Below, in pieces: positions 18,177 to 27,978 of a DNA stretch of 64,000 nucleotides. Source of the DNA: Leptospira biflexa serovar Patoc strain 'Patoc 1 (Paris)'. Lineage in GTDB: Bacteria; Spirochaetota; Leptospiria; Leptospirales; Leptospiraceae. Location: contig NC_010602.1 in the NCBI RefSeq assembly GCF_000017685.1, positions 1-64,000 of the forward strand, given 5' to 3'. The position numbers and the translations under genes are program-made. The first letter of the stretch is position 1. Each line of letters begins with the position of its first letter. The notes beneath the pieces were generated by a model, which saw only the letters and a program-made list of their open reading frames with translations, searched no databases and had not been told where the DNA came from.

Positions 18177-19839
18177 TGTTATCTATTTCATACTTGCTGG
18201 TTGTAAATGGGAAAAAGACTACAAACGTGCTGCCTTTCTATCCATGCAACCTGATACAGATTTAATTCTCGCTCCCTATCCTTTTAATATTTTTGATCGG
18301 GAAGCAAGAGATGCAATCACTCTTTCGCATTATTCCAAAGAAGAAATCAAAAATATATTAGCAGATCATGAACTCTCATGGGACTCTCTTAATACACAAT
18401 GGCAACTGGATACTGAGGAAGAGAATTTTACAAAAGAAGTGAACTATACCTCCCATTACACCCAATATCCTTATGATACCGAAATTCCAATTTGGATTTA
18501 CGGTCCCAAATGGTTTCAGAATGGAGTGTATTCGGATGTAATTTTCCAACAACACATTCCATCTTTATATGGAAAAATATTAAACTTTGGTTTTTCCAAT
18601 CAATTATCTGTCAGCGCATTTCAAAAAATATTTAAAGATTCAAATGAGAAACCTGAAATCATAGTGACTATCGTTGTTGACCAAGGTGGAAAACAACTCT
18701 ATAAAGCACATAAAGGAGCGTATCCTTTCCTAGAATCATTATCTTCCAATTCCGTTTACTTCAAAAAAGCGAAAGTAGTGCATTTAGAATCACATACAGC
18801 AGTTGGTCACATGGCAATCGGAACAGGTGCTTTTCCAAAAGATTCACAGGTTTTTTCTAATGAAATTTATACATTTTCAGAAGGGAAAGTACATCATAGA
18901 CCTGTTTACCAAGGTTTAAACAATAGTTTTGATTTGTCGGAACTTCATTCGGCAAGTTTTTCCGATGAATGGGATTTATCTCAAAACAATGAACCTGTAA
19001 TTATTAGTCAATGTTATGCGAATCGTGCCGCAGTGGGTATGGCGGGACATGGAAAAGAATACAAAGATGGATCGAATCAAAAAACATTGATTTCCCCGGA
19101 TGCTGATTTTGTCTATTGGCAAGATGTCAAAAACTTAAATTGGTCCACTTATCCAAACGCTTTTGGAAAACCCTTAGCCGCACAAAAATACAATTTATAC
19201 CAATTCTACCAAACCCATAAAGCAAACATCCAAACACATTTTGAAGCGAAAAACCCTATCGATTTTCTATCAAAAATCCATCACTTTCAAGGATCAGAAT
19301 TCCAAGTAAAAATGGATGGTGCTTTGTTTCGCGATACAATCGAAGAAACGATTCTCAAACCGAATAAACATAAAGATGGTAAAACAGATTTAGCCTATTT
19401 GACTCTAAAAGCGACAGATGCTGTTGGACATTTGTATGGTTGGGAAACAAAAGAGGCAGAACAAGTGTTACTGTCAACTGACAATGAAATCAAAACCATT
19501 TTTGAATTTTTAAAGGCAAACTATGGGGACAATTTCATTCTACTGGTAACGGCCGATCATGGTGCAGCCCCAATGCCAGAAATTTCAAACGGATTGTTTT
19601 TAACACATGAAGAGTTTTTTAACAGTGTGAATGAATTACTCCCTGAATCAGAAAGAAAAAAATCTTCTCTTGTGAAATGGGTAACTCATTCACAACTTTC
19701 ACTAAACAGAGATTTGATGAAAAGTCATAATGTCACTGAAGAGGAAATCATACAAAAGATTTTATCCATTGAGGTTAAACAAAGAAAGTTTTTTAGAAAA
19801 ATTTGGAAACGAGAAGAAATACCGAATGTATCCTTTTAA
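18133..19839 (+). CDS. alkaline-phosphatase-superfamily phosphohydrolase (PafA-like lipoprotein)
   Basis: A roughly 568-residue exported protein with lipobox FILAGC. Alkaline-phosphatase-superfamily features are VVDQGG (metal Asp), the nucleophile region SHTAVGHMAIGTGAFP (Thr, as in PafA-type enzymes) and TADHGAAP (metal Asp-His). It probably hydrolyses phosphate mono- or diesters outside the cytoplasm. The start is taken at GTG 18133, about 9 bases after AGGAAAGG; GTG 18127 is possible. It is divergent and overlapping with the CapA-like gene and convergent with rnr, with a hairpin between. Confidence 0.85.
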   Translation: MKTRVKDKFLIVLCIVIYFILAGCKWEKDYKRAAFLSMQPDTDLILAPYPFNIFDREARDAITLSHYSKEEIKNILADHELSWDSLNTQWQLDTEEENFTKEVNYTSHYTQYPYDTEIPIWIYGPKWFQNGVYSDVIFQQHIPSLYGKILNFGFSNQLSVSAFQKIFKDSNEKPEIIVTIVVDQGGKQLYKAHKGAYPFLESLSSNSVYFKKAKVVHLESHTAVGHMAIGTGAFPKDSQVFSNEIYTFSEGKVHHRPVYQGLNNSFDLSELHSASFSDEWDLSQNNEPVIISQCYANRAAVGMAGHGKEYKDGSNQKTLISPDADFVYWQDVKNLNWSTYPNAFGKPLAAQKYNLYQFYQTHKANIQTHFEAKNPIDFLSKIHHFQGSEFQVKMDGALFRDTIEETILKPNKHKDGKTDLAYLTLKATDAVGHLYGWETKEAEQVLLSTDNEIKTIFEFLKANYGDNFILLVTADHGAAPMPEISNGLFLTHEEFFNSVNELLPESERKKSSLVKWVTHSQLSLNRDLMKSHNVTEEEIIQKILSIEVKQRKFFRKIWKREEIPNVSF

Positions 19840-19849
19840 GATACATTCG
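19823..19849. terminator. hairpin between convergent phosphohydrolase gene and rnr
   Basis: CGAATGTATC (19823-19832) pairs perfectly with GATACATTCG (19840-19849), a 10-bp stem whose loop carries the TAA stop. There is no T-run on either side, so it is terminator-like rather than a classical intrinsic terminator. It could serve both convergent genes. Confidence 0.5.
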
Positions 19850-19859
19850 ACGGAAATGC

Positions 19860-22052
19860 TTACTTCTTTTTGGTTGGTGTATCGTCTTTTTTGAAATCTT
19901 TTAGTTTTAAAAAGACTTTGATTTCTTCGAAATCGATTCGATCTAAACTCACTGTCACTGGATCTCCGATGAAAAAAATCTTGGAATACTTTTTGGAATA
20001 AAAAGAAAAATCATTTTTAATCATCACTTCAAACTCATCAGTAAACTCTGATTTATCAAGAACTCCTTCCAAATTGGAAATGTCTAATTCCACAAAAATT
20101 TGAGAAGGACGGATCCCTACGATAAAACCTTTAAATTCTTTGATTCCGGTTGATTCGAGATAACGAAATGATTTGATTTTGACAATGTCTCTTTCTGCGT
20201 CTGCCGCTCTTCTTTCTTCTTCTGAACAATGGAGGCCCATCACTGCAATTTCATTTTCTGAATATTCCTTATCAGTTTCTAACAAAGTTGCCTGAAGAAC
20301 TCTGTGGACAATCAAATCAGGATAACGCCTGATAGGAGATGTAAAGTGGCAATAGTCTTTAAAACCAAGTCCCCAATGTCCGAGTGGATCGGCTCCATAA
20401 TAAGCCTGCATAAAACTTCGTAGTAATAAATAATTGAATATTTTTCCAACAGAGTTGTCTTGGATTTCTTTCACGGCCTTCATGATTTCAGGATAACTTG
20501 TATCATGGATTTGAACATTGTACCCATTGAGTTGTAAGAAGTGATTGAGAGTTTCTAATTTTTCTTCATCCATAGGTTCATGGATTCGGTGGAGAGTTGG
20601 AATCTTTTTTTTGCGAAGGAATTCATCCACTTTCAAATTGGCAGACAACATCAATTCTTCGATCAAAATATGACTTGTTAGACGTTCACGATTTTCAATT
20701 CCAATTGGTTCTTTTCTTTCGTTCCAAGTGATCGTTGTTTCTCGTAAATTTAAGTCAATACGACCAGTTTTCATCCTATGTTTACGAAGAGCATCTGTGA
20801 AGAGCGAAACTTGGTACATCCAATTATTTGGATCCTGTGCCTTTATTTCCTCTTCGGCCATCTCATACGTGTAACGTTTTTTGACTTTGATGATGGATTT
20901 GTAAAACTTGGCATTGTAAATTTCACCTGATTTACTCGCTTCCATCTCCACTGTGAAAGCCAATCGATTTGTATTGGCGACAAGACTACATAGGTCTTCC
21001 GATAGTATGGGTGGAAGCATTGGAACGACACGATTGGCTAGATAAACTGATGTAGCCCTTTCATACGCTTCTTTATCTAAGGCAGATCCCTTTTCTACAT
21101 AATAGGATACATCTGCAATGTGGATCCAAATCCTAAGCCGATTTCCTTCATCAACAAAACTGATAGCATCATCAAAATCTTTGGCTGTGATTCCATCGAT
21201 TGTGACCGCATACAGATCACGTAGATCCGTTCTGCGATTCCAATCCGAAACTGTTTTTTCCGTAACTTCTTCTGGAAAATCCAATGGAATAAAATCGGGA
21301 TGCACCGGATCATAATTGTATTTCATTAAGATCCGTTGTAAATCGCCATCTTCTTTTGTGTCTGATTCAAATCGTATGAAACTCACATCATAAAGATTGT
21401 CTTGTGGTTCGGCACCTTCTTTCAGTTTAACAATCAGTACATCATCAATGTTGATTGCATCGAAACTATCCTTGAGTATCGATTTAACATGTAGTACACC
21501 TTCTTTACCGTCACCTAACATATCTAAAAAATTCCCAAAAACAAATTTATTGGTTTTTTCTTTGACTCGCATTCGATATAAAATACGACCTCGTTTGAGA
21601 ATCTTTGTGACTTCTGCCTCCAGCCGGTCTTTTTTACCAACACCGAGTGGGATCACTTCCACTTTATCACCAGAGATGGCGGTGTTTGTGAGTGGGCCTG
21701 GTACAAATATTTCGTTTTTGGATGGTAAGGAAATGAAACCATCACCTCTTCTTGAAATGGAGATCCTACCAGTGAGTCGAAATGGTTTAGCAACAGTTAG
21801 GTATTTTTTATTGGGAATGAGTAATCCTTCGACTTCCAGTAGGTTACAAAGTTGATCGATGAGAAATTCGATTTCCTTTCTTGGAACTTTCTCTTTTCGT
21901 TTGAAGGCTTTTACTTTTTTAGTTTTTGGGTCGGGTCGTTTGAATTCACTGGATTCAATGAATTTTTTTTTGATCTCTTGTCTTGTGATATCTTTACCTG
22001 ACTTTTGGTCTAGATATTCGATGATTTTTCTTTGTATTTTATAGGTATCCAT
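19860..22052 (-). CDS. rnr: ribonuclease R
   Basis: RNase R is a processive 3'-5' exoribonuclease that degrades structured RNA. The 730-residue protein has an N-terminal winged-helix part, cold-shock-like domains, the RNB catalytic core (VTIDGITAKDFDDAISF with the metal-binding Asp cluster), YCHFTSPIRRYPDLIVHR, and a C-terminal S1 domain (GFIVGIRPSQIFVEL). It ends with a short Lys-rich tail. It lies 4 bases downstream of tsaB on the same strand and is likely last in the hslO-tsaE-tsaB-rnr operon. Confidence 0.96.
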   Translation of the reverse strand: MDTYKIQRKIIEYLDQKSGKDITRQEIKKKFIESSEFKRPDPKTKKVKAFKRKEKVPRKEIEFLIDQLCNLLEVEGLLIPNKKYLTVAKPFRLTGRISISRRGDGFISLPSKNEIFVPGPLTNTAISGDKVEVIPLGVGKKDRLEAEVTKILKRGRILYRMRVKEKTNKFVFGNFLDMLGDGKEGVLHVKSILKDSFDAINIDDVLIVKLKEGAEPQDNLYDVSFIRFESDTKEDGDLQRILMKYNYDPVHPDFIPLDFPEEVTEKTVSDWNRRTDLRDLYAVTIDGITAKDFDDAISFVDEGNRLRIWIHIADVSYYVEKGSALDKEAYERATSVYLANRVVPMLPPILSEDLCSLVANTNRLAFTVEMEASKSGEIYNAKFYKSIIKVKKRYTYEMAEEEIKAQDPNNWMYQVSLFTDALRKHRMKTGRIDLNLRETTITWNERKEPIGIENRERLTSHILIEELMLSANLKVDEFLRKKKIPTLHRIHEPMDEEKLETLNHFLQLNGYNVQIHDTSYPEIMKAVKEIQDNSVGKIFNYLLLRSFMQAYYGADPLGHWGLGFKDYCHFTSPIRRYPDLIVHRVLQATLLETDKEYSENEIAVMGLHCSEEERRAADAERDIVKIKSFRYLESTGIKEFKGFIVGIRPSQIFVELDISNLEGVLDKSEFTDEFEVMIKNDFSFYSKKYSKIFFIGDPVTVSLDRIDFEEIKVFLKLKDFKKDDTPTKKK

Positions 22053-22056
22053 AAAT

Positions 22057-22740
22057 TCATTTTTGATCTACGTAGGTCCCACGAATGTAATTGGGTAGGA
22101 GAGATAAATAGTCGTAATTCTTAAGATTTGTTTGTTTGATTTGTTCCAAACTATACTGCATTATAGACGATAAATTGAGGTTTGTCGCTTCTATTTTTAC
22201 TGCCGAATTTGGATAAAAACTAGGAAAAATTCCTGTATAGTACCAATTGTTAGGTGTAATTTGTTCCTTCTCTAAAAATTGAATCATTTCAGAAGGAGTT
22301 TGGTCTTTTGTTTCGAGAAACGTGGTTCCATCAAAATATTTAGTATAGTATTTTCCTTGTTTGCCATCCAAACAGACAAGGGTGGTTTCCGTTGGGAGCA
22401 ATTGGTTTTTTTGTTTTGATTCCATCCCAACTGCATACAATTCGCCACTATCAATCCCAACGACTGGAATTTCCCAAAGCTGGGCTAAATCTCTAGCAGT
22501 AGTCACTGTTATGCGAATCCCAGTAAAGGAACCAGGGCCATTGGGAACGATGATCAAATCTGGCTTCTTGAGATGACCTTGATTCAGTGCGACTTGAATC
22601 ATCTCGACCAATCGAAAGGAAGCTTCTTTCGGTGTTGCTTCTATTTGTTTTGCCTTCAAATCCAAATTTGAATCACCATCAAGGTTACCAACAGCAACGT
22701 GGATCCAATCCTGAGTTGTATCAAAATAGAGTAAATTCAA
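22057..22740 (-). CDS. tsaB: tRNA threonylcarbamoyladenosine protein TsaB
   Basis: TsaB is the ASKHA-fold partner of TsaD and TsaE in making t6A37 on ANN-decoding tRNAs. The protein shows LYFDTTQDWIHVAV, LIVPNGPGSFTGIRI and VGIDSGELYAVG, all family hallmarks. I favour the TTG start at 22740: it overlaps the tsaE stop as TTGA and follows GAAAGGGAAATC. A longer ATG reading starts at 22761. It is co-directional with tsaE, hslO and rnr. TsaD is not in this window. Confidence 0.9.
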   Translation of the reverse strand: MNLLYFDTTQDWIHVAVGNLDGDSNLDLKAKQIEATPKEASFRLVEMIQVALNQGHLKKPDLIIVPNGPGSFTGIRITVTTARDLAQLWEIPVVGIDSGELYAVGMESKQKNQLLPTETTLVCLDGKQGKYYTKYFDGTTFLETKDQTPSEMIQFLEKEQITPNNWYYTGIFPSFYPNSAVKIEATNLNLSSIMQYSLEQIKQTNLKNYDYLSLLPNYIRGTYVDQK

Positions 22741-23195
22741 GAGATTTCCCTTTCGGACCATTCGAGGGTGTATGTTCGATTTTCAAATGATTCTGATTCT
22801 ATGGTAATTTGTATCCGATTCTCTTTCGGGAGAACTGTTTCAGCTTTTTGCCACCATTCGATGGCAGAGACACCATCCCGGCCCCAAATTTCTTCAAATC
22901 CTAAATTTTCCATTTCATCGATCGAATGGATCCTATACAAATCAAAATGATACAAACGCATCTTAGGCGAATCATAGATATTGTATAAAGAAAAAGTTGG
23001 TGAATTGATCAAACTATCTGTACCAAACCTAGAGAACCATTCACGAATGAAGGTAGTTTTTCCAGCTCCCATTTCTCCCGTGAAAAGTAAGATCGGAGAT
23101 TTGGAGTGAGATAAAAAACTTTCTACAATTTTATCCAGGGTAGAAAAAACAGGTTCTAACTCAGTTTCTCTCAGGGAGAGAAAATTAGCCTTCAT
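22737..23195 (-). CDS. tsaE: tRNA threonylcarbamoyladenosine ATPase TsaE
   Basis: TsaE is the small P-loop ATPase that resets the TsaB-TsaD complex during t6A synthesis. The 152-residue protein has Walker A GEMGAGKTTF, the SPTFSLYNIY motif, YHFDLYRI and a GVSAIEWWQ motif, all family features. It overlaps hslO upstream by 4 bp and tsaB downstream by 4 bp with the TTG start, indicating tight coupling. Confidence 0.95.
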   Translation of the reverse strand: MKANFLSLRETELEPVFSTLDKIVESFLSHSKSPILLFTGEMGAGKTTFIREWFSRFGTDSLINSPTFSLYNIYDSPKMRLYHFDLYRIHSIDEMENLGFEEIWGRDGVSAIEWWQKAETVLPKENRIQITIESESFENRTYTLEWSEREIS

Positions 23196-24046
23196 TGTTT
23201 AAAAAATTTCTCCACATCAAACGAATCAAATTGGTAAGCGGTTCTACAAAATTCACATGTGATCTCAATTTTACCCATTTCATCTATGATAGAATTTGCT
23301 TCTTGTTCGCCAAGAGATGCGATGATATCTGCTACCTTATGTCTAGAGCAATCACACAAAAATTCTGGTGATTCTTTGCTCAGCACTTCCAATGGAGATT
23401 CAATTTCTGATTCGAGTGTCTCCAACATCTTTTCAATTGTGAGTGTCCAAAAAGATTCTTTCAAAATGAGTGAATTGATTTTGGATCTTAAAAATAGAAA
23501 ACTTTCTTCTGTGGCATCCGGTAATGCTTCGAAAAAGATTCCTTTTGCAGAAAAATCATTCCCAGGAAAATCAAACGGGATCACATCCATCCCCACGATT
23601 GCTTTGATTTGTTCAGATTCCGTCAGGTATTTGATAAAATTGGCTTCAAATGTATCTTCTATTAAATTGGTATAAGATTGGTAGGTATCGGATTCGTAAT
23701 CCCAACGGATTACTTTCATGATCCCTTGCCCGAGGATAAATTCATTTCGAATGTCTCCTTCTTCATGGCTTGCGGAATAGGCGACCGATTTCATTTTACC
23801 ATAACGATCACTATAAGCTAATGCTTGTTTATTGGATTCATCTTTCCATTGGATGCTGACTTTCTGTTGGTTCTTTGTCATTTCAGCAAGGAATAAGGCT
23901 CCCATCATTGTTTTTGATAAAAAAACAGACATTTCCTTATTTAGAGAATGAAGGAACATAGGTTCCTTTGCGGTTTCAGTCAGATTCACAATGGTAAATC
24001 GGTAGTGATGAGTGTTGGAGATTCCTAAAATAACTTGGTCAGACAT
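23192..24046 (-). CDS. hslO: redox-regulated chaperone Hsp33
   Basis: Hsp33 is a holdase activated by oxidation of a zinc-bound Cys cluster. The protein from ATG 24046 is 284 residues, the family's usual length, and begins MSDQVILGISN. It carries the C-terminal zinc motif as CDC...CEFC, matching CxC and CxxC. A longer reading to 24154 would run into the GH42 start and is less likely. It is first in an apparent hslO-tsaE-tsaB-rnr operon, linking oxidative protein protection with tRNA modification and RNA decay. Confidence 0.93.
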   Translation of the reverse strand: MSDQVILGISNTHHYRFTIVNLTETAKEPMFLHSLNKEMSVFLSKTMMGALFLAEMTKNQQKVSIQWKDESNKQALAYSDRYGKMKSVAYSASHEEGDIRNEFILGQGIMKVIRWDYESDTYQSYTNLIEDTFEANFIKYLTESEQIKAIVGMDVIPFDFPGNDFSAKGIFFEALPDATEESFLFLRSKINSLILKESFWTLTIEKMLETLESEIESPLEVLSKESPEFLCDCSRHKVADIIASLGEQEANSIIDEMGKIEITCEFCRTAYQFDSFDVEKFFKQ

Positions 24047-24121
24047 TATTTGATTGAAAGAGGTGTTTTCTGATTCAGTCTGTGTCACAAGATAGATTCT
24101 GCAATCGCAAAAAGGAAAAAT

Positions 24122-26104
24122 ATGATCTTTGGAGCCTGTTATTACCCAGAACAATGGAACCCTAAGGACTGGGATGAAGACCTAAAAATGATGAAAGAGA
24201 TGGGTCTTTCGTCTGTTCGCCTTGCAGAATTTGCATGGGGGATCATGGAACCCAAAGAAGGGAAATTTGATTTTTCTCTCTTCGATGCAATCTTAGAAAA
24301 AATTCAAAAGCAGGGGATGACTGCCATCCTCGGTACACCAACGGCCACATTTCCTCCTTGGTTGTACCAAAAATTTCCAGAAATTGTACAGATTTCCAAA
24401 GAAGGAATCATTCGTGGGATTGGAACAAGGCGACAAGCTTGTTTTTCCTCACCCGCATACAAAAAAGCTACCGAACGCATTGTGACAGCAATGGCAAAAC
24501 ACTTTGGGAACCACCCCGCGGTTGTAGGTTGGCAAATTGACAATGAACCAGGCCATGAAGGTTCCGATGTGGATTATTCCCCACTGGCTGAAAAAAATTT
24601 CCGAATATGGCTGAAGACAAAATATAAAACTCTCGATTCGCTTAACAAACGTTGGGGGAATGTCTTTTGGGGAGTGATCTATTCTGACTGGAATCAGATT
24701 CCCTTACCAGGTGCGCATGTGGCGAGTAATTTTAACCCAGCCATGATCCAGGACTATTATCGTTTCCAATCTGATGAGTTGGTTTCTTACATTCATTTCC
24801 AAGCAGAAATTTTACGAAAATATAGCAAAGGAAAACCACTCACGACCAATTTATACCCATCGCCATTTTTGCCTGTGACAGATATGTACGAAATGTTCAA
24901 AAAATTGGACTACGTATCTTGGGACAATTACCCTGTTTGGGGGAACCAACAAGAGCCTTACCCACATCCTCTTGTCACTGCCACGCAACAATACTCACGC
25001 GGTCTAAAAGACAAACCATATACAGTGATGGAACAATTCTCAGGTGTACAAGGGCATGATACATTAGGTTACCTTCCACCTCCTGGTCAAATTGGGCTTT
25101 GGTTGACACAAGCAATTGTGAATGGAGCCAACCAAATCTATTTTTTCCGTTACCGAACGGCTCGCTTTGGACAAGAACAACTTTGTTATGGAATTTTAGA
25201 TCATGGCAAACGAAAGACATCCAAATACTTTGAATTGAAAAAAACCATCGAAGAAATCAAAGAATTTGCAGAAGACATCGCTGCTTCGCCTTACCCAGCG
25301 AAGGTTGCCATTTTACATGACATTGAAAATTCAAGAAACTACAAACACCAACCTTTGAGTGATGGACTGAAGTTTTCACCAGTTCCTTTTGCACAAGTGG
25401 GTTATGACATAGAACTTGCCACCTGGTTTGCTGGCACTAATGTACTGAATGTCAACACTCACTCTTTGCCAATCCAAAGAGAACAGGATTGGTCAAATTA
25501 CAAAGTTCTCACTCTTCCTTTATACACGATGTTTGGTCCAGAGATTGTAGAAAAATTAAAGGCCTATGTACAAGAAGGGGGAACCTTGGTTCTAGGATAC
25601 CGATCGGGAATCAAAGACAAAGACCATTGGATGGTGGAAGAACCAGTCCCTGGAGTGTTTTCAGAAATGGCAGGCGTGGAAGTATTTCAATTTGAAGCAC
25701 CTGCGACAGATAAGGTGGGAATCAAAATGGGGATTTGGCCACTCAAAGGATCCAAATTTTGTGAAATCTTAGAACCAACCTCAGCCAAAGTGATCGCACG
25801 TTACCGTGATAAAAAGAAATTTTATTCAGGTAAACCTGCTATCACAGTGAATTCCTTTGGGAAAGGAAAAGTCTATTATGTAGGCACTTCTTTAACACCA
25901 GAAAGTTTTGTCCTCTTGTATCGAAAAATACTGAAAGGAGCCGGTATTCCTTTTGGTTTCCTTGGAGCTACGATCGAAAGGCATTTTCGAGAGGGGAAAA
26001 AATACAATTATGAAATCACGATGAACCATTCGAATCAATATAAATTGGCTGGTTTTTCGGTATTAAAGCCGTTTGGGTATCAAATCAAACGGATCCAGAA
26101 ATAA
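24122..26104 (+). CDS. GH42 family beta-galactosidase-type glycosidase
   Basis: The 660-residue protein has the three GH42 parts: a TIM barrel beginning FGACYYPEQW, with acid/base Glu in QIDNEPG (Glu142) and nucleophile Glu in TVMEQFSG (Glu304); a trimerisation domain resembling a class-I amidotransferase; and a small C-terminal beta domain. No signal peptide is visible, so it acts in the cytoplasm on imported beta-galactosides or plant-derived oligosaccharides. It stands divergent from hslO and near no sugar transporter, and the natural substrate is not clear. Confidence 0.93.
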   Translation: MIFGACYYPEQWNPKDWDEDLKMMKEMGLSSVRLAEFAWGIMEPKEGKFDFSLFDAILEKIQKQGMTAILGTPTATFPPWLYQKFPEIVQISKEGIIRGIGTRRQACFSSPAYKKATERIVTAMAKHFGNHPAVVGWQIDNEPGHEGSDVDYSPLAEKNFRIWLKTKYKTLDSLNKRWGNVFWGVIYSDWNQIPLPGAHVASNFNPAMIQDYYRFQSDELVSYIHFQAEILRKYSKGKPLTTNLYPSPFLPVTDMYEMFKKLDYVSWDNYPVWGNQQEPYPHPLVTATQQYSRGLKDKPYTVMEQFSGVQGHDTLGYLPPPGQIGLWLTQAIVNGANQIYFFRYRTARFGQEQLCYGILDHGKRKTSKYFELKKTIEEIKEFAEDIAASPYPAKVAILHDIENSRNYKHQPLSDGLKFSPVPFAQVGYDIELATWFAGTNVLNVNTHSLPIQREQDWSNYKVLTLPLYTMFGPEIVEKLKAYVQEGGTLVLGYRSGIKDKDHWMVEEPVPGVFSEMAGVEVFQFEAPATDKVGIKMGIWPLKGSKFCEILEPTSAKVIARYRDKKKFYSGKPAITVNSFGKGKVYYVGTSLTPESFVLLYRKILKGAGIPFGFLGATIERHFREGKKYNYEITMNHSNQYKLAGFSVLKPFGYQIKRIQK

Positions 26105-26125
26105 GATCTCAATTGAAAATAATAA

Positions 26126-27019
26126 ATGAAAATACAAGAATATAAATCCATCAATCGATTGTTAGGAGAGTTTTCGACAAAAAACAAAGTAGGAGAAATC
26201 TTTGTTGATAATCTACATTCTCCTTACATTCAATTTCCAGAACGATTTACAATCCATGGAACTTCAGTCACACAACCAGAGTTTGGTGACGTGAAAGACT
26301 TTGTCCAAACCGTTATCAAATTTTTACCAGAAGCAGTAGAAGGGACAGGTTTGTTACCAGAACCCAGACCAAAACGCGAAACGGGGAAACTATTTTTTGT
26401 TCGGCCGATGTTATTTGGACCCTACCGTTTTTTGTATGTGTTTTCAGTCGATATGTTGTATTTGGGTGGAGCCAAATCAGAAGAAATCAAACGAGCGGGG
26501 ACTCAGAATATGACCCCAACCATTGTCACAGATCGTTTGTATTTCCAAGTAAAGGTGATTCCAATTCAATCGATCAAAGAAGACGGGGACCATGTGATTG
26601 ATTTCGAAGCAAAACGATTCCAAGGGGGAGAGTTTCGAGTGGAATCGGAACGAGACGAAAACAAACCCATTCGAAAATTTTCGGAAATCTTCGATGAAAT
26701 TGATTTTTCCGATACAGAAGCAAAAATCAGAGAAGAACTTGGTATCAACTCAGACATTTGGAAATTGGGTAGGATCTACAGTCCCATCGGAATCGATTAT
26801 CTTTCTTTATCTCTGCGTTTTTTGAATCCAAGTCTGCCGAAAACGATCTATCATTTTAAGCAATTTTATCAAATCTTAGAAAATACAAACCAAACCATTC
26901 CAGAAGGAACGTTACAATCGTTTCATGAATATTTATCCACATTTGAAGTGGAGCGAACAGTTTCTAAGTCTGGTAATATTTTATGGAAAGTGCATCAAAA
27001 ATCTACCGATAATGGATAA
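26126..27019 (+). CDS. uncharacterised protein
   Basis: I do not recognise this 297-residue protein. It has no signal peptide or clear membrane span and is mixed alpha/beta with many charged residues. A central stretch FFVRPMLFGPYRFLYVFSVDMLYLGG is strongly hydrophobic and strand-like. It lies 21 bases after the GH42 gene and 10 bases before the inositol-phosphatase gene, so it is probably part of the same transcript. The context gives no function. Confidence 0.65.
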   Translation: MKIQEYKSINRLLGEFSTKNKVGEIFVDNLHSPYIQFPERFTIHGTSVTQPEFGDVKDFVQTVIKFLPEAVEGTGLLPEPRPKRETGKLFFVRPMLFGPYRFLYVFSVDMLYLGGAKSEEIKRAGTQNMTPTIVTDRLYFQVKVIPIQSIKEDGDHVIDFEAKRFQGGEFRVESERDENKPIRKFSEIFDEIDFSDTEAKIREELGINSDIWKLGRIYSPIGIDYLSLSLRFLNPSLPKTIYHFKQFYQILENTNQTIPEGTLQSFHEYLSTFEVERTVSKSGNILWKVHQKSTDNG

Positions 27020-27029
27020 GTAAGTAAAT

Positions 27030-27872
27030 ATGGGTATCTCTTCACCAACCATCAATTTTCCCGTCGATGAAACCATCAAACGCATCGAATATGTAAAAGC
27101 CAATGCCATGGGTATCATCCATGAAGCAAAAAAAATCCAAAGAGAAGTTTCTGCCATTCGTTCAGATACGGATGCTGAGGAAAAAGAAAGGATCGATGCC
27201 GCCGACGGTAAGTTAGGTGACATTCTCATTCGTTTTTTACAAAAGTCTTTTCCAAAAGATGGAATTCTTTGTGAGGACAAACCAACCATTGATGGTGGTG
27301 AATTCAAATGGATACTGGATCCTGTAGATGGATCGATGAATTTTGTCCGGGGACTACCGCTCTATGCCATTTCTTTTGGATTGGAACATCGGGAAACACC
27401 CGTTGGTGGCGTGGTGATTGTCCCTCCTCAAGAATCGGTATATTCGGCTGTCATGGGAGAAGGGGCCTTTAAAAACGGGGAACCCATTGTCACCTCTCGG
27501 GTTTCTGAGCTGAACCGTGCCATTTTTTCACCAAACCTTCCTACAAAACGAGCGCATATGATCCAAGAAATCATGGCGGACTTATCTGGATTTTTAACCT
27601 ATGCTCGCTCCTTTCGACGCACAGGTTCTTTTGTTTTGGATTCCTGTTTCATTGCGGAAGGTGTGATGGATGCCATTTGGGAAAAAACAGTGAAACATTG
27701 GGACGTTTCTGCCATTTCCGTGATTTTATCAGAGGCTGGTGGGAAATTGACTGACTTAAATGGAGTGCATTACTATACAGGACTTCCTGAGTTAGTAGCT
27801 TCCAATGGCGTATTACACTCGGAAATTTTAAAATTATTAAAGACAGTTCGTTCTACTGTCAGTCGAAATTGA
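27030..27872 (+). CDS. inositol monophosphatase family protein
   Basis: The 280-residue protein belongs to the lithium-sensitive phosphatase family. The metal site WILDPVDGSMNFVRG and the C-terminal WDVSAISVILSEAGG are clear, together with GILCEDKP for the upstream metal ligand. Members hydrolyse inositol-1-phosphate, 3'-phosphoadenosine phosphate, histidinol phosphate or similar; which applies here cannot be told. It follows the uncharacterised gene after 10 bases and is followed by a hairpin with T-run. Confidence 0.88.
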   Translation: MGISSPTINFPVDETIKRIEYVKANAMGIIHEAKKIQREVSAIRSDTDAEEKERIDAADGKLGDILIRFLQKSFPKDGILCEDKPTIDGGEFKWILDPVDGSMNFVRGLPLYAISFGLEHRETPVGGVVIVPPQESVYSAVMGEGAFKNGEPIVTSRVSELNRAIFSPNLPTKRAHMIQEIMADLSGFLTYARSFRRTGSFVLDSCFIAEGVMDAIWEKTVKHWDVSAISVILSEAGGKLTDLNGVHYYTGLPELVASNGVLHSEILKLLKTVRSTVSRN

Positions 27873-27878
27873 TAGAGG

Positions 27879-27906
27879 GAATGATTAGAATCATTCTACT
27901 TTTTTA
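27879..27906 (+). terminator. hairpin with T-run (terminator or Fur-like site)
   Basis: GAATGATT (27879-27886) and AATCATTC (27889-27896) are perfect inverted arms two bases apart, followed by TACTTTTTT. It suits a terminator for the inositol-phosphatase gene. The same palindrome also resembles a Fur/PerR-type box about 83 bases before the sodB ATG. Confidence 0.5.
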
Positions 27907-27978
27907 GTTTACGATTTGCTTTTGTGAATGAGACTAGAGACAAAATACAAATACACTTGAATCCATCAGGAGACCACC

